Source: an uncultured Algibacter sp. | Lineage (GTDB): Bacteria; Bacteroidota; Bacteroidia; Flavobacteriales; Flavobacteriaceae | Reading direction: 5' to 3' | Length of the DNA: 64,000 bases | Assembly: GCF_947487575.1 (NCBI RefSeq) | Contig: NZ_CANKXG010000010.1 | Location: 1 to 64,000 of the forward strand | Shown: positions 1 to 8,397 of the stretch, in pieces | Layout of the letters: each line of letters begins with the position of its first letter | Numbering within the stretch: position 1 is the first letter of the stretch | The notes under the pieces: generated by a model | Seen by the model: only the letters and a program-made list of their open reading frames with translations | Told to the model about the DNA's origin: nothing | The model's database searches: none | Translations under genes and position numbers: made by a program

Positions 1-34
1 GCTTTACGTACCCAGTGTTTTCCGATGTTTTCAT

Positions 35-54
35 TACACTAATGTTTTAGTGTA
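35..54. repeat. Short perfect inverted repeat
   Basis: The arms TACACTAA and TTAGTGTA are separated by TGTT, giving an 8-bp perfect stem with a 4-base loop. No T-tract follows, so it is not a clear terminator. It may lie at the 3' end of a gene outside the window, because a short open frame from the left edge stops at 48-50, but I cannot support a gene there. Confidence 0.4.
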
Positions 55-87
55 TCGCTATTTCAGGACGGGACAAGTTGGTATAAT

Positions 88-122
88 AAAAAACTGCTCG
101 AGGGGACGAGCAGTTTTTTTTG
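88..122. terminator. Bidirectional rho-independent terminator
   Basis: The stem CTGCTCG/CGAGCAG (94-100 and 107-113) is flanked by an A-run on the left and a T-run on the right, so it can work in both directions. It lies just past the minus-strand stop of the barrel protein at 177 and would end that operon as well as any gene entering from the left. Confidence 0.85.
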
Positions 123-176
123 CGATATGAGTTTTCGAGCTTAAATGAAAACCCATATCCAGATCTAACCAAAAAC

Positions 177-1739
177 CTAGAATTTAATAGCGAATCCGGT
201 ATAAACACCAATAAAAAATGGTGAAAAATTACCAGAAGTATTATTAAACGTATTGAATTGATATTTAAATATAGGTTCTAAATTCAAATCGAATTTTTTA
301 GAAACCTTATAGTTTAAACCCAATCCAAAGTTTGCACTATAGCTTATATCATTTATATTGTTAGCTTCACCTAGAAATGTTCTAGCACCATTATCTTCTT
401 CAGAAAAAATTTCATTATTATTTAAAAAGAATGAGCTAAAACCTCCAATAAGATTAACTCCAAATTTCTTATCAGAAAGGGTGTATTGAATTTCTAAAGG
501 AATTTCAATATAACCCAAAGCTTGATTAATTGATGCATTTGTTGATGCAAAAGATTTAGGAGTATTCTTTAAAGTTTCAGTGCTAATTACAGAAATATCA
601 TCGGCGTTACTACGAGAACTAACATTCTGTAAAGCACTACTATTAGATGTTAGTCCTACTGATTGGAAAACAGCAACATCATTAGTATTATAGCCTAAGT
701 TAACTCTGTTAATACCAGAACGTATGCTTAATTTTTTATTTATAGCATAACTAGCAGAAATACCGTAACTCATATTAACCTCACCAGATTTAGAATTACT
801 GCTAAATTGTGGGTCTATAGATGAGCCTTCTCCTAAAGAATTAAAATAAACAGGGGCTGCATTAGTTGCAACACTCCATCTATGCCCTAATTTACTGTTC
901 TCTTCTTCAAGAACATCTTTGGTTTTATTTAATACATCTTCAATAGAACGATTATTTTCTTCGGTGGTTACTTTGTCTTTTAATTCTTCAATCTTTTCAT
1001 TGTCTGAATTTGCAATAGCTGAATTGTCTTTTGAAGTTTCGGTAATAAGTGTTTTGGCTTTTTCTTTGGAAACTAGCTTAACTTCACTTTTTGCGTCAAC
1101 AGATTCGTTTTTTTCTTCTACGGAATTAGCAACAGTAATGTTGTTTTCTAATTCTTTTTGAATGTTTTTAGCTTTATTTTTTTCTTCAGATAAATTATTA
1201 GCAATGCCATTATTGTTTCTTGGAGTAATAATGCTTTTCTTGATATTTAATTTATCAGATGACGTTAAATTCGTTTTACTCTCATTCTGATTTTTTGAAG
1301 CAGAAGTTTCAGCAATTGAAGTTTCTTTAGAAGATTCAATATTATCGGTTATTACTTCAGGTTGAGTATTAGCATTTGAATTTTCATTAGAATCATTTTG
1401 AGAATTATCATCTGAAACAATAACATTAGTTTTAACGGCTTTATTTGTTGCGTCGTTATCTTTTACTTCATTGTACTCAGGAATTACATTTTCACTATCA
1501 ACAACTTGGTTAGTTGAACTTTCGTCTGAATTATTAAAAAAGAAGTTACCGATAGTTAAAAGGAGTAATAATAATGCTGCAACACCAGCATAACGCCACC
1601 AAATAGGAATAACACGACGTTTTTTCTTTTTCTCGTTGAGTTGATCTTCTATATTTTTCCATACAGCATCGCTAGGAGTGGCTTCAAAATCTTTGAACCC
1701 TTCCTGAAATAATCTGTCTATATGTTTCTTATCGTTCAT
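177..1739 (-). CDS. Anti-sigma-like protein with C-terminal outer-membrane beta-barrel
   Basis: This 520-residue protein has four visible parts. Residues 1-44 are a charged cytoplasmic head containing PSDAVWKNIEDQL, a pattern common at the N-terminus of Bacteroidota anti-sigma-like proteins. A membrane helix follows at about 46-68 (VAALLLLLLTIG). Residues 70-290 are low-complexity and rich in Asn, Ser, Glu and Lys. From about 295 alternating aromatic strands resemble an outer-membrane barrel (PF13568-like), ending in a C-terminal Phe typical of BAM substrates. Its ATG directly abuts the TAA of the ECF sigma gene, indicating translational coupling. Inference: it restrains the sigma factor and reports on the outer membrane. 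I assigned the family from architecture, not from a search. Confidence 0.75.
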   Translation of the reverse strand: MNDKKHIDRLFQEGFKDFEATPSDAVWKNIEDQLNEKKKKRRVIPIWWRYAGVAALLLLLLTIGNFFFNNSDESSTNQVVDSENVIPEYNEVKDNDATNKAVKTNVIVSDDNSQNDSNENSNANTQPEVITDNIESSKETSIAETSASKNQNESKTNLTSSDKLNIKKSIITPRNNNGIANNLSEEKNKAKNIQKELENNITVANSVEEKNESVDAKSEVKLVSKEKAKTLITETSKDNSAIANSDNEKIEELKDKVTTEENNRSIEDVLNKTKDVLEEENSKLGHRWSVATNAAPVYFNSLGEGSSIDPQFSSNSKSGEVNMSYGISASYAINKKLSIRSGINRVNLGYNTNDVAVFQSVGLTSNSSALQNVSSRSNADDISVISTETLKNTPKSFASTNASINQALGYIEIPLEIQYTLSDKKFGVNLIGGFSSFFLNNNEIFSEEDNGARTFLGEANNINDISYSANFGLGLNYKVSKKFDLNLEPIFKYQFNTFNNTSGNFSPFFIGVYTGFAIKF

Positions 1740-2291
1740 TTATAATGATTGAGAACGTTGTGTTGTTTTATATTCTTCTATAGTTTGCTTCAAAATTTGT
1801 CTAGCTCGTGCTAAATTGGATTTTGAGGTTCCTATGTTTATTTCTAGCATATCAGCTATTTCTTTATGCGAATAACCATCTAGTACATATAGGTTAAAAA
1901 CCAACCTGTATCTATCTGGCAATTCTTGAATGATTTTTAAAAGGTAATCAATGGTAACTTCGTCTTCATCAACTTCCAATTCAACATCTTCAATTGTATT
2001 TTCATTTATTATATCAAAAACCTTTTCGTTTCGGTAACGTTGTAATACGGTGTTTACAGTAATACGTTTTATCCAACCCTCAAAAGAGCCTTTGTTTTTA
2101 TACTGTTCAATTTTTTTAAAGATTGTTAAAAATGCGTCTTGCAAATTATCTTCTGCTTCGGCATAGTTTCGTGAATACTTTAAGCATATAGCAAATAATT
2201 TACTCGAAAAGAGTTTATATAATTCGCCTTGTGCTTTAGTATCATTAATTTTACAATTTTCTATGAGTTGTTTTAAACTCAACTTAAACAT
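1740..2291 (-). CDS. ECF-type RNA polymerase sigma-70 factor
   Basis: This 183-residue protein has the two ECF domains. Region 2 (about 20-90) includes AEDNLQDAFLTIFKKI and the -10 recognition part GSFEGWIKRITVNTV. Region 4 (about 115-175) includes ELPDRYRLVFNLYVLDGYSH and the helix-turn-helix KEIADMLEINIGTSKSNLAR. It is the middle gene of a three-gene operon: lipoprotein 14 bp upstream and the anti-sigma-like barrel protein starting at the next base. The operon promoter at 2760-2789 has an ECF-like layout, so autoregulation is likely. The family call is firm; the signal it responds to is unknown. Confidence 0.92.
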   Translation of the reverse strand: MFKLSLKQLIENCKINDTKAQGELYKLFSSKLFAICLKYSRNYAEAEDNLQDAFLTIFKKIEQYKNKGSFEGWIKRITVNTVLQRYRNEKVFDIINENTIEDVELEVDEDEVTIDYLLKIIQELPDRYRLVFNLYVLDGYSHKEIADMLEINIGTSKSNLARARQILKQTIEEYKTTQRSQSL

Positions 2292-2305
2292 GTATTAATT
2301 AATAC

Positions 2306-2719
2306 TTACTCCGTTACGGGCACTTCAATAGTTAAATATTGATTTTCACCATCAATATCTTCACCTTGCCAAAATTTAAAAATATAAGAACCATTGCTGG
2401 TTACTTTAAAATTAAATGTTGCTTCTATTAAGTTGTCCTCTTCTAGAGTTTCACAATCGTTGTCATCAAAAACATACGTTATTGGTGCAACGGTTCGTTG
2501 ATTGTTCTCTTTTAAATAATAAAACTCTCTAAAGTTATGACAGTTTGATGGCCTTAAATACGACACTGTAATGGGATAAATTTCACCTAACATAAACTCG
2601 TCAGGAATATCCACACTTTCTACTGGTAAAACTTCAAAACTATAGCTCGTACCATCGTCATCAATACTACAAGATGCACAAATTATAAGTGTTAAGCAAA
2701 GTACTAGTAATTTTTTCAT
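2306..2719 (-). CDS. Small lipoprotein, first gene of the sigma operon
   Basis: This 137-residue protein has a lipoprotein signal peptide with lipobox ICASC, so the mature protein would start at about Cys16. The rest is acidic and predicted beta-rich, with two Cys in the mature part that could pair; I recognise no named domain. It is the promoter-proximal gene of the operon lipoprotein-sigma-barrel, 14 bp before the sigma gene. Its ATG lies about 40 bp after the ECF-type promoter. Inference: it is an envelope output or a sensor partner of the sigma system. Confidence 0.7.
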   Translation of the reverse strand: MKKLLVLCLTLIICASCSIDDDGTSYSFEVLPVESVDIPDEFMLGEIYPITVSYLRPSNCHNFREFYYLKENNQRTVAPITYVFDDNDCETLEEDNLIEATFNFKVTSNGSYIFKFWQGEDIDGENQYLTIEVPVTE

Positions 2720-2759
2720 AGCAAAATAAATTCAGGGTTAAATACATGTTTGCACTATG

Positions 2760-2789
2760 TAGATGCGATATAGGTAAAAAGGTTGCGTA
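2760..2789 (-). promoter_or_regulatory. ECF-type promoter of the sigma operon
   Basis: On the minus strand TACGCAACC (2789-2781) is followed by 14 bases and then GCATCTA (2766-2760). The same pair with the same spacing occurs at 4009-4038 and 55984-56012. A CAAC-type -35 with a -10 about 14-16 bases later is the usual ECF layout. The ATG follows 40 bp after the -10. Confidence 0.75.
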
Positions 2790-2837
2790 GAAAAGTAACT
2801 TATTTGAGGCTTAACCTTAAATAAGAACCATAAAATT

Positions 2838-2865
2838 AAAAAATCCCGAGTTAACGGGATTTTTA
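2838..2865 (-). terminator. recA terminator
   Basis: The stem ATCCCG/CGGGAT (2843-2848 and 2855-2860), read on the minus strand, is followed by a T-run. It lies one base beyond the recA stop codon. Confidence 0.85.
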
Positions 2866-2866
2866 A

Positions 2867-3874
2867 TTATTGTTCATCTACTAGTTTTCTAACCTTGGCT
2901 TCAAGCTCGTCCATGAGTTCTGGATTGTCTTTTATTAATGCTTTAACAGCATCTCGCCCTTGTCCTAGCTTGGTATCGTCATAACTAAACCAGGAGCCGC
3001 TTTTCTTTACAATTTCATGTTCTACGGCTAAGTCTAAAATTTCACCAACTTTTGATACGCCTTCGCCATACATAATGTCAAACTCTGCTAGCCTAAACGG
3101 TGGAGCGACTTTGTTTTTAACCACTTTTACACGGGTTTTGTTACCCATAACATCGCCATCTGTACTTTTTATTTGTGTAGAACGACGAATATCTAAACGT
3201 ACTGAAGCGTAGAATTTTAAGGCATTACCACCAGTAGTGGTTTCTGGGTTACCAAACATAACACCAATTTTTTCACGCAATTGGTTAATGAAAATTACCG
3301 TACAATTAGTTTTACTAATGGATGCTGTAAGTTTTCTTAAGGCTTGAGACATTAAACGTGCATGCAGCCCCATTTTAGAGTCTCCCATTTCGCCTTCAAT
3401 TTCACTTTTCGGTGTTAAGGCTGCAACAGAATCGATTACAACTATATCAATAGCTCCAGAACGGATTAGGTTATCGGCAATTTCTAAGGCTTGCTCACCA
3501 TTATCTGGTTGAGAGATAATTAAATTATCAATATCTACCCCTAATTTTTCAGCATAAAAACGATCAAAAGCGTGCTCTGCATCAATAAATGCTGCAATAC
3601 CACCAGCCTTTTGAGCTTCTGCAATGGCATGTAGAGTTAATGTTGTTTTACCAGAAGATTCGGGTCCATAAATTTCTACTACACGACCACGAGGGTAACC
3701 ACCAACGCCTAAGGCAATGTCTAAACCTAAAGAACCAGATGGGATAGCGTCGACATCAACTACAGCGGCATCACTCATTTTCATTACGGTACCTTTTCCG
3801 TAGGCTTTGTCTAGTTTATCTAATGTTAGTTTTAATGCTTTTAATTTTGCTTCTTTTTCTTTATCGCTGCTCAT
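2867..3874 (-). CDS. recA: Recombinase RecA
   Basis: This 335-residue protein is full length for RecA. It shows Walker A GPESSGKT at residues 70-77, the Walker B region [12 protein letters not shown], the loop with [17 protein letters not shown], and the second DNA-binding loop with [16 protein letters not shown]. It forms filaments on single-stranded DNA, drives strand exchange and promotes LexA-type self-cleavage where a LexA exists. It is monocistronic with its own terminator right after the stop. The upstream region to 4353 is shared with divergent trhO. Confidence 0.99.
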   Translation of the reverse strand: MSSDKEKEAKLKALKLTLDKLDKAYGKGTVMKMSDAAVVDVDAIPSGSLGLDIALGVGGYPRGRVVEIYGPESSGKTTLTLHAIAEAQKAGGIAAFIDAEHAFDRFYAEKLGVDIDNLIISQPDNGEQALEIADNLIRSGAIDIVVIDSVAALTPKSEIEGEMGDSKMGLHARLMSQALRKLTASISKTNCTVIFINQLREKIGVMFGNPETTTGGNALKFYASVRLDIRRSTQIKSTDGDVMGNKTRVKVVKNKVAPPFRLAEFDIMYGEGVSKVGEILDLAVEHEIVKKSGSWFSYDDTKLGQGRDAVKALIKDNPELMDELEAKVRKLVDEQ

Positions 3875-4008
3875 TTCTTTATTTTTTTCTGAAAAATTGT
3901 ATGCTAAAGTACTATAAGTTTTTTCATGTTACAATAATAGTTTTCAACATAAATGAATGAAGTTAAAAATACGTAATTGAGTATCCAAAAAAATAAATGA
4001 TTGATTAA

Positions 4009-4038
4009 TACGCAACCTTTTTCAAAAATTTGCATCTA
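4009..4038 (+). promoter_or_regulatory. ECF-type promoter with no ORF behind it
   Basis: TACGCAACC (4009-4017), a 14-base spacer and GCATCTA (4032-4038) match the sigma operon promoter in both boxes and in spacing, including the TTTTT after the first box. It points to the plus strand into 4045-4147. Confidence 0.72.
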
Positions 4039-4044
4039 GTAAAG

Positions 4045-4147
4045 AAAGAGGAAAAAATTTGCTATCAAATTTGCCAAATGAGTTTTGATATATAACTAAC
4101 TCTAAACTCAACTAAAAGCACCTAAATAATTATTTAGGTGCTTTGTT
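4045..4147 (+). ncRNA. Candidate ECF-dependent small RNA
   Basis: From the expected start at about 4045 a transcript would run about 100 nt to the palindrome at 4115-4144. The longest ATG frame inside (4078-4095) has only 5 codons, so it is unlikely to be coding. It contains two copies of AAATTTGC 12 bases apart, upstream of the terminator. The layout (sigma-type promoter, short non-coding body, strong terminator) is that of sigma-dependent sRNAs such as the sigma-E RNAs of enterobacteria. This is inference; the ends are estimates. Confidence 0.5.
4115..4144. terminator. Perfect 30-base palindrome, probable terminator
   Basis: AAAGCACCTAAATAA is followed directly by its exact reverse complement. 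As RNA it folds into a hairpin ending in CUUU. It lies between divergent genes, so it ends neither recA nor trhO; the plus-strand ECF promoter at 4009 gives it a purpose. Confidence 0.7.
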
Positions 4148-4200
4148 ATTTCAAAACACCTGCTAGACTGCTGTTTTTACTGCTGATTGCGGACTTACCC

Positions 4201-4280
4201 GCGCTAGGGATAGTAGAGGAAAGCCCACAGCGCAGCGAGGACTTGTAACGGATAGCCCGACCCTTTTTTGGGTAGCGCCC
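4201..4280 (+). repeat. Dispersed structured element, copy A
   Basis: It starts GCGCTAGGGAT and ends AGCCCGACCC, a T-loop, then GGGTAGCGCCC. GCGCTA pairs with TAGCGC, and ACCC with GGGT. Three further copies are at 36445-36595 (+), 43619-43705 (-) and 55417-55586 (-). It is the shortest copy and lies 73 bp before trhO. Confidence 0.7.
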
Positions 4281-4353
4281 TAATTTTTATAATGATTTAG
4301 AAGTTGTACTTTTGCATTTCAAAATATTCTTATAAACTTAAAATTAGTATAGC

Positions 4354-5421
4354 ATGCAACTGTACAATACCTTAAGCGCAAAGGAAAGAGCTGAATTAAT
4401 CGAGAAAGCCGGAAAGGATCGATTAACACTTTCTTTTTATCAGTACGCTAAAATTAAAAATCCGCAAGAACTTAGAGACAAATTATTTATTACTTGGAAT
4501 AGCTTAGATGTTTTAGGGCGTATTTATGTGGCCAATGAAGGCATTAATGGCCAATTATCGTTACCAGCTGATCGTTTTGTTGAATTTAAAACACATTTGG
4601 ACACCATTGATTTTTTGAAAGACATTCGTTTAAACATTGCTGTGGAGCAGGATAATATGTCCTTTTTAAAGTTGAAAGTAAAAGTGCGACATAAAATTGT
4701 TGCTGATGGTTTAGATGATGATACTTTTGATGTAACTAATAAAGGAGTTCATGTTGGTGCAGATAAGTTTAACGCCCTTATTGAAGATGAAAAAACTGTT
4801 TTGGTTGATATGCGAAATCATTATGAAAGTGAAATAGGGCATTTTAAAAACGCGGTAACTCCTGACGTAGATACATTTAGAGAGTCTTTAGATATAATTG
4901 AAGACGATTTAAAGAATCACAAAGAAGACAAGAATTTGGTAATGTATTGTACCGGCGGAATACGCTGTGAAAAGGCAAGTGCTTATTTTAAACATAAAGG
5001 TTTTAAAAATGTATATCAGCTAGAAGGTGGTATTATTGAGTATACGCGACAGGTGAAAGATCAAGACTTAGAAAATAAGTTTTTGGGCCAGAATTTTGTG
5101 TTTGATGAAAGGCGTGCAGAGCGTATAAGTGATGATGTAATTGCTCAATGCCACCAATGTGGAGAACCTTTTGATACGCATAGTAATTGTGCAAATGATG
5201 CTTGCCATTTATTATTTATACAATGTGACACCTGTAAAGCCGAAATGAACAATTGTTGTTCTACTAATTGCAAAGAGATTCATGCTTTACCTTTTGAAGA
5301 ACAGAAAGCACTTAGAAAAGGGCAAGGGAATAGTAATGATATCTTTAAGAAAGGTCGTGCCGACCATTTGCCTTATAAAAAAGACTTGAGGAATATTTTT
5401 GAAAGTTTTAAAAAGGGATAA
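4354..5421 (+). CDS. trhO: Oxygen-dependent tRNA uridine(34) hydroxylase TrhO
   Basis: This 355-residue protein has the TrhO (YceA) layout: an N-terminal UPF0176 acylphosphatase-like domain, a rhodanese domain at about 135-235 with the active-site loop YCTGGIRCEKAS (Cys199), and a C-terminal Cys-rich zinc-like part (CHQCGEPFDTHSNCAND, CDTCKAEMNNCC). TrhO makes 5-hydroxyuridine at tRNA position 34 using O2. It is followed 17 bp later by trhP, which makes the same modification by another route, and then by a ferredoxin gene. Assignment is strong. Confidence 0.95.
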   Translation: MQLYNTLSAKERAELIEKAGKDRLTLSFYQYAKIKNPQELRDKLFITWNSLDVLGRIYVANEGINGQLSLPADRFVEFKTHLDTIDFLKDIRLNIAVEQDNMSFLKLKVKVRHKIVADGLDDDTFDVTNKGVHVGADKFNALIEDEKTVLVDMRNHYESEIGHFKNAVTPDVDTFRESLDIIEDDLKNHKEDKNLVMYCTGGIRCEKASAYFKHKGFKNVYQLEGGIIEYTRQVKDQDLENKFLGQNFVFDERRAERISDDVIAQCHQCGEPFDTHSNCANDACHLLFIQCDTCKAEMNNCCSTNCKEIHALPFEEQKALRKGQGNSNDIFKKGRADHLPYKKDLRNIFESFKKG

Positions 5422-5438
5422 AAAATAAAGTAGAAATT

Positions 5439-6683
5439 ATGCAAAAGATAGAATTAATGGCACCCGCTGGTAATTTTGAATCGCTTCAAGCTGCTTTAGA
5501 TAATGGTGCCGACTCTGTTTATTTTGGTGTAGAGCAATTAAATATGCGCGCAAGAGCATCTATAAATTTTACTTTAGATGATTTACAAGACATATCAAAA
5601 CGTTGTAAAGCAAAAAATGTTAGAACGTACTTAACATTAAATACAATTATTTACGATCATGATTTATCTATCGTAAAAACACTGCTTAATAAAGCTAAAA
5701 AAGCAAATATAACAGCTGTTATTGCTATGGATCAAGCAGTTATTGCTATGGCAAGAGAGATTGGTATGGAAGTGCATATATCAACTCAAATTAACGTAAC
5801 AAATATTGAAACGGTTAAGTTTTATGCTTTATTTGCAGATACTATAGTTCTGAGTCGTGAGCTGAGTTTGCGTCAGGTTAAAAAAATTACAGAACAGATT
5901 GAAAAAGAACAAATAAAAGGCCCTTCAGGGAAACTTATTGAAATTGAAATTTTTGGTCATGGCGCACTATGTATGGCTGTTTCTGGTAAATGTTATATGA
6001 GTTTACATTCTCAAAACTCCTCAGCTAATAGAGGTGCTTGCAAACAAAATTGTCGAAAAAAATATACCGTTATAGATCAAGAAACTGGTTTTGAAATGGA
6101 ATTGGATAACGAGTACATTATGTCTCCAAAAGATTTATGTACCATTGATTTTTTAGATGAAGTTGTTGATGCAGGTATTAAAGTTTTAAAAATTGAAGGC
6201 CGAGGAAGAGCACCAGAATATGTGGCTAAAGTTATAAAATGTTACCGTGAGGCTATTGATAGTATTGAAAACGGAAGTTATAATAAAGAAGAAGTTATTT
6301 CGTGGATGAAAACTCTAGAAACCATATACAATAGAGGATTTTGGAACGGGTATTATTTAGGGCAAAAGTTAGGAGAATGGAGTAAAGGGTCAGGCTCTCA
6401 TGCAACTCAAAAGAAAGTTTACATTGGTAAAGGCACTCACTTTTTTCCTAAGGCAAAAGTAGGAGAGTTTAAAATTGAAGCTTATAACTTAAATGTTGGA
6501 GACACTATTTTAATAACCGGACCAACTACTGGAGCACAAGAATTAGTTGTTGATGAGTTTTTTGTAAATGATGAGAAATTAACAGAGGGAATGAAGGGCG
6601 ATTTGGTAACTATGAAATTGCCATTCAGAATCAGGCAATCAGACAAACTTTATAAAATTGTGAAAAATAAAGTTGAAGCTTAA
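5439..6683 (+). CDS. trhP: U32 family tRNA hydroxylation protein TrhP
   Basis: This 414-residue U32 protein carries the family signature GHGALCMAVSGKCYMS followed by GACKQNC, placing Cys at 178, 185, 201 and 205; a further Cys comes in PKDLCTID. U32 proteins of this group (YegQ/TrhP) use an Fe-S cluster and prephenate to form 5-hydroxyuridine-34 in tRNA. It lies between trhO and a 4Fe-4S ferredoxin gene, whose ATG shares a base with its TAA. RlhA, which hydroxylates 23S rRNA, is a related alternative but is usually longer; the TrhO neighbour favours TrhP. Confidence 0.88.
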   Translation: MQKIELMAPAGNFESLQAALDNGADSVYFGVEQLNMRARASINFTLDDLQDISKRCKAKNVRTYLTLNTIIYDHDLSIVKTLLNKAKKANITAVIAMDQAVIAMAREIGMEVHISTQINVTNIETVKFYALFADTIVLSRELSLRQVKKITEQIEKEQIKGPSGKLIEIEIFGHGALCMAVSGKCYMSLHSQNSSANRGACKQNCRKKYTVIDQETGFEMELDNEYIMSPKDLCTIDFLDEVVDAGIKVLKIEGRGRAPEYVAKVIKCYREAIDSIENGSYNKEEVISWMKTLETIYNRGFWNGYYLGQKLGEWSKGSGSHATQKKVYIGKGTHFFPKAKVGEFKIEAYNLNVGDTILITGPTTGAQELVVDEFFVNDEKLTEGMKGDLVTMKLPFRIRQSDKLYKIVKNKVEA

Positions 6684-6913
6684 TGGTAGTTATTACATTA
6701 CAACGTAATAAGTGTATTGGCTGTAACTACTGCGTGGAGTTAGCGCCAAGTCAGTTTCAAATGTCGAAAAAAGACGGAAAATCGGTGTTGCTACATTCCA
6801 ATGAAAAAAAAGGCTTTTTTACATTAAAATCTAAGGACTCTTTGATTTTTGAAACGTGTAATAATGCAGCCAAAGCATGCCCCGTTAAAATTATTTCAGT
6901 CAAGCATATATAA
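6683..6913 (+). CDS. Single-cluster 4Fe-4S ferredoxin
   Basis: This 76-residue protein has the motif CIGCNYC (residues 11-17) near the start and a late Cys-Pro (KACPVKI), the pattern of a monocluster ferredoxin. Its ATG overlaps the trhP stop (TAATG), so it is translationally coupled. Inference: it passes electrons to the Fe-S protein TrhP or helps maintain its cluster. A hairpin at 6921-6957 follows the stop. Confidence 0.88.
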   Translation: MVVITLQRNKCIGCNYCVELAPSQFQMSKKDGKSVLLHSNEKKGFFTLKSKDSLIFETCNNAAKACPVKIISVKHI

Positions 6914-6920
6914 CATATAT

Positions 6921-6957
6921 AGAAAGCAAGCTCAATGTCACAGCGAGCTTACTTTCT
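6921..6957. terminator. Convergent hairpin after the ferredoxin gene
   Basis: AGAAAGCAAGCTC pairs with GAGCTTACTTTCT over 13 positions with one mismatch and an 11-base loop. It lies between converging genes ending at 6913 and 6976. T-runs are weak, so it may be a terminator in one or both directions. Confidence 0.55.
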
Positions 6958-6975
6958 AGTCAACCTCTTATAAAT

Positions 6976-8397
6976 TTACTCTTTTATAAACTTTATTATT
7001 TTTTTCTCATAGGCGTCGCTTTCTAGCATTAAAAAGTATAATCCGTTTGATAAATTGGATGTGTTTATAGTTTTTATACCTTGAGTGGGTTGATGTATAT
7101 ATTTTATAGATTTCCCAGTGACATTTATAATTTCAGCTTTTGAAATCTTTTTAATTGAAGAGATATTAATTAAATCATTAGTAGGATTTGGAAATATTGA
7201 TGTGTTTTTTAAAAAGTTGTCTTCAACACTTAAAGCGTTAGTAACATTGAATGGGTGTGTTACTGTTTGTCCGTTGTAAGTGGCTTGCCATTTCCACTCT
7301 CCAGGTATATTTGCAGCTCCGGTATAATTCCAATACCAATAAGAGCTATTATAATTAGCATTTAGGGCAAAATCCCATGAATATAAAGCTGTGTTGTTTG
7401 GTCTTAATATCTTTAGGTTTATTGTGGTTCCTACTTCCTGATCTCGAAGATAAATAGCAAAATAAATGGTATCAGTTGTTAAAAAATCATTGCTTTCATT
7501 TGTAGTTTCTTGAGTTGGACAAGCTGGGAATACTGGTGGAGCACTATGTGTTAGTGCGGCATTAATGTTAGGGTTATTATAGGGTTTTTGGTTTTGCCAC
7601 CAAGTATCACTATTCATGCTATTGCATGTTCCTGCGTATGGGTCTACTAATACATCTTGTCCAACGCCATTCCATTCAATTTCAGAGTATACCTCAAAAT
7701 GTAAATGTGGGCCAGTGGAGTTTCCAGAGCTCCCAACTACTCCTAAATATTCCCCTTCTTCCACCATGTCTCCTGCGACTTTAGTGGTTGATGAAAATTG
7801 TTTTAAATGGCCATAAACTGCAACACTTCCATCAGCATGTTGTACATATACAAAATTCCAATTAGTTCCATTTAACGAGCAACTCCTATCGGTACGAGAG
7901 TCTACCTTGGCTAGAATTTGTCCTGGTGCTGCAGCAACTATTTCAACCTCATCATTATCCATCATTTTCCATTGAAAAGGCCAATTAAAAATATCAATTC
8001 CCGCATGATTATATCCACTTGTTGTATCATAAGTTCTAGTGCCACAATTATAGTCTTGTATTTGATTTGGATATGCTGCGTTTTGGTCTACATAGTTTGA
8101 AATGCCCCACACATCATTATATTCATGCCCATCTTTTTTCTTTACCGGCCATATAAAAAGTGGATGAGGAACTACATTATTTTTTGAATATGATAATTTT
8201 TTTTGAAGTTTTAATTGTTGAATGTTGTTTCTAATATCATTTAAGACTCCCTCTCTTTGTTTGTCAGTTAAACAAGGTATATTTTTAGCATTAAAAGCAA
8301 ATTCACCTCCATCTGGAGTAAAATTGGGGGTTTGTGCATTTCCAGAACTCATTAAGAGTATTGATAAAATTAAAAAAAGAATAATTTTAGATTTCAT
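6976..8397 (-). CDS. Secreted M23 family metallopeptidase with T9SS sorting domain
   Basis: Starting at the ATG at 8397 gives 473 residues with a signal peptide (MKSKIILFLILSILLMSSGNAQ). The M23 domain shows the zinc residues HAGID (about His131, Asp135) and GPHLHFE (about His231, His233), so it should be an active LytM-type endopeptidase cleaving peptide cross-links or glycine-rich substrates. The C-terminus (IFPNPTNDLINI through IIKFIKE) is a type A type IX secretion sorting domain, so it is exported to the surface or medium. A longer frame to 8436 begins before the signal peptide and is less likely. Confidence 0.9.
   Translation of the reverse strand: MKSKIILFLILSILLMSSGNAQTPNFTPDGGEFAFNAKNIPCLTDKQREGVLNDIRNNIQQLKLQKKLSYSKNNVVPHPLFIWPVKKKDGHEYNDVWGISNYVDQNAAYPNQIQDYNCGTRTYDTTSGYNHAGIDIFNWPFQWKMMDNDEVEIVAAAPGQILAKVDSRTDRSCSLNGTNWNFVYVQHADGSVAVYGHLKQFSSTTKVAGDMVEEGEYLGVVGSSGNSTGPHLHFEVYSEIEWNGVGQDVLVDPYAGTCNSMNSDTWWQNQKPYNNPNINAALTHSAPPVFPACPTQETTNESNDFLTTDTIYFAIYLRDQEVGTTINLKILRPNNTALYSWDFALNANYNSSYWYWNYTGAANIPGEWKWQATYNGQTVTHPFNVTNALSVEDNFLKNTSIFPNPTNDLINISSIKKISKAEIINVTGKSIKYIHQPTQGIKTINTSNLSNGLYFLMLESDAYEKKIIKFIKE

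Larger units (their letters stand above)
3875..4353. other. 479-bp recA-trhO intergenic region
   Basis: This divergent gap is long and structured. It holds an ECF-type promoter (4009-4038), a presumed short transcript with no ORF longer than 5 codons, a perfect 30-base palindrome (4115-4144), and a copy of a dispersed structured element (4201-4280). The trhO promoter must lie after 4280; TACTTTTG at 4307-4314 fits a TAnnTTTG -7 box. Confidence 0.7.

Noticed and set aside
3-50. Short open frame entering from the left edge (ends TAG at 48-50)
   Set aside because: Only 15 codons are visible and another frame is open as well; no protein family can be recognised from so little.
4157-4300. tRNA or tmRNA in the GC-rich part of the recA-trhO gap
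   Set aside because: No acceptor stem with a T-loop GTTCRA or CCA end was found; the GC-rich part matches the dispersed element instead.
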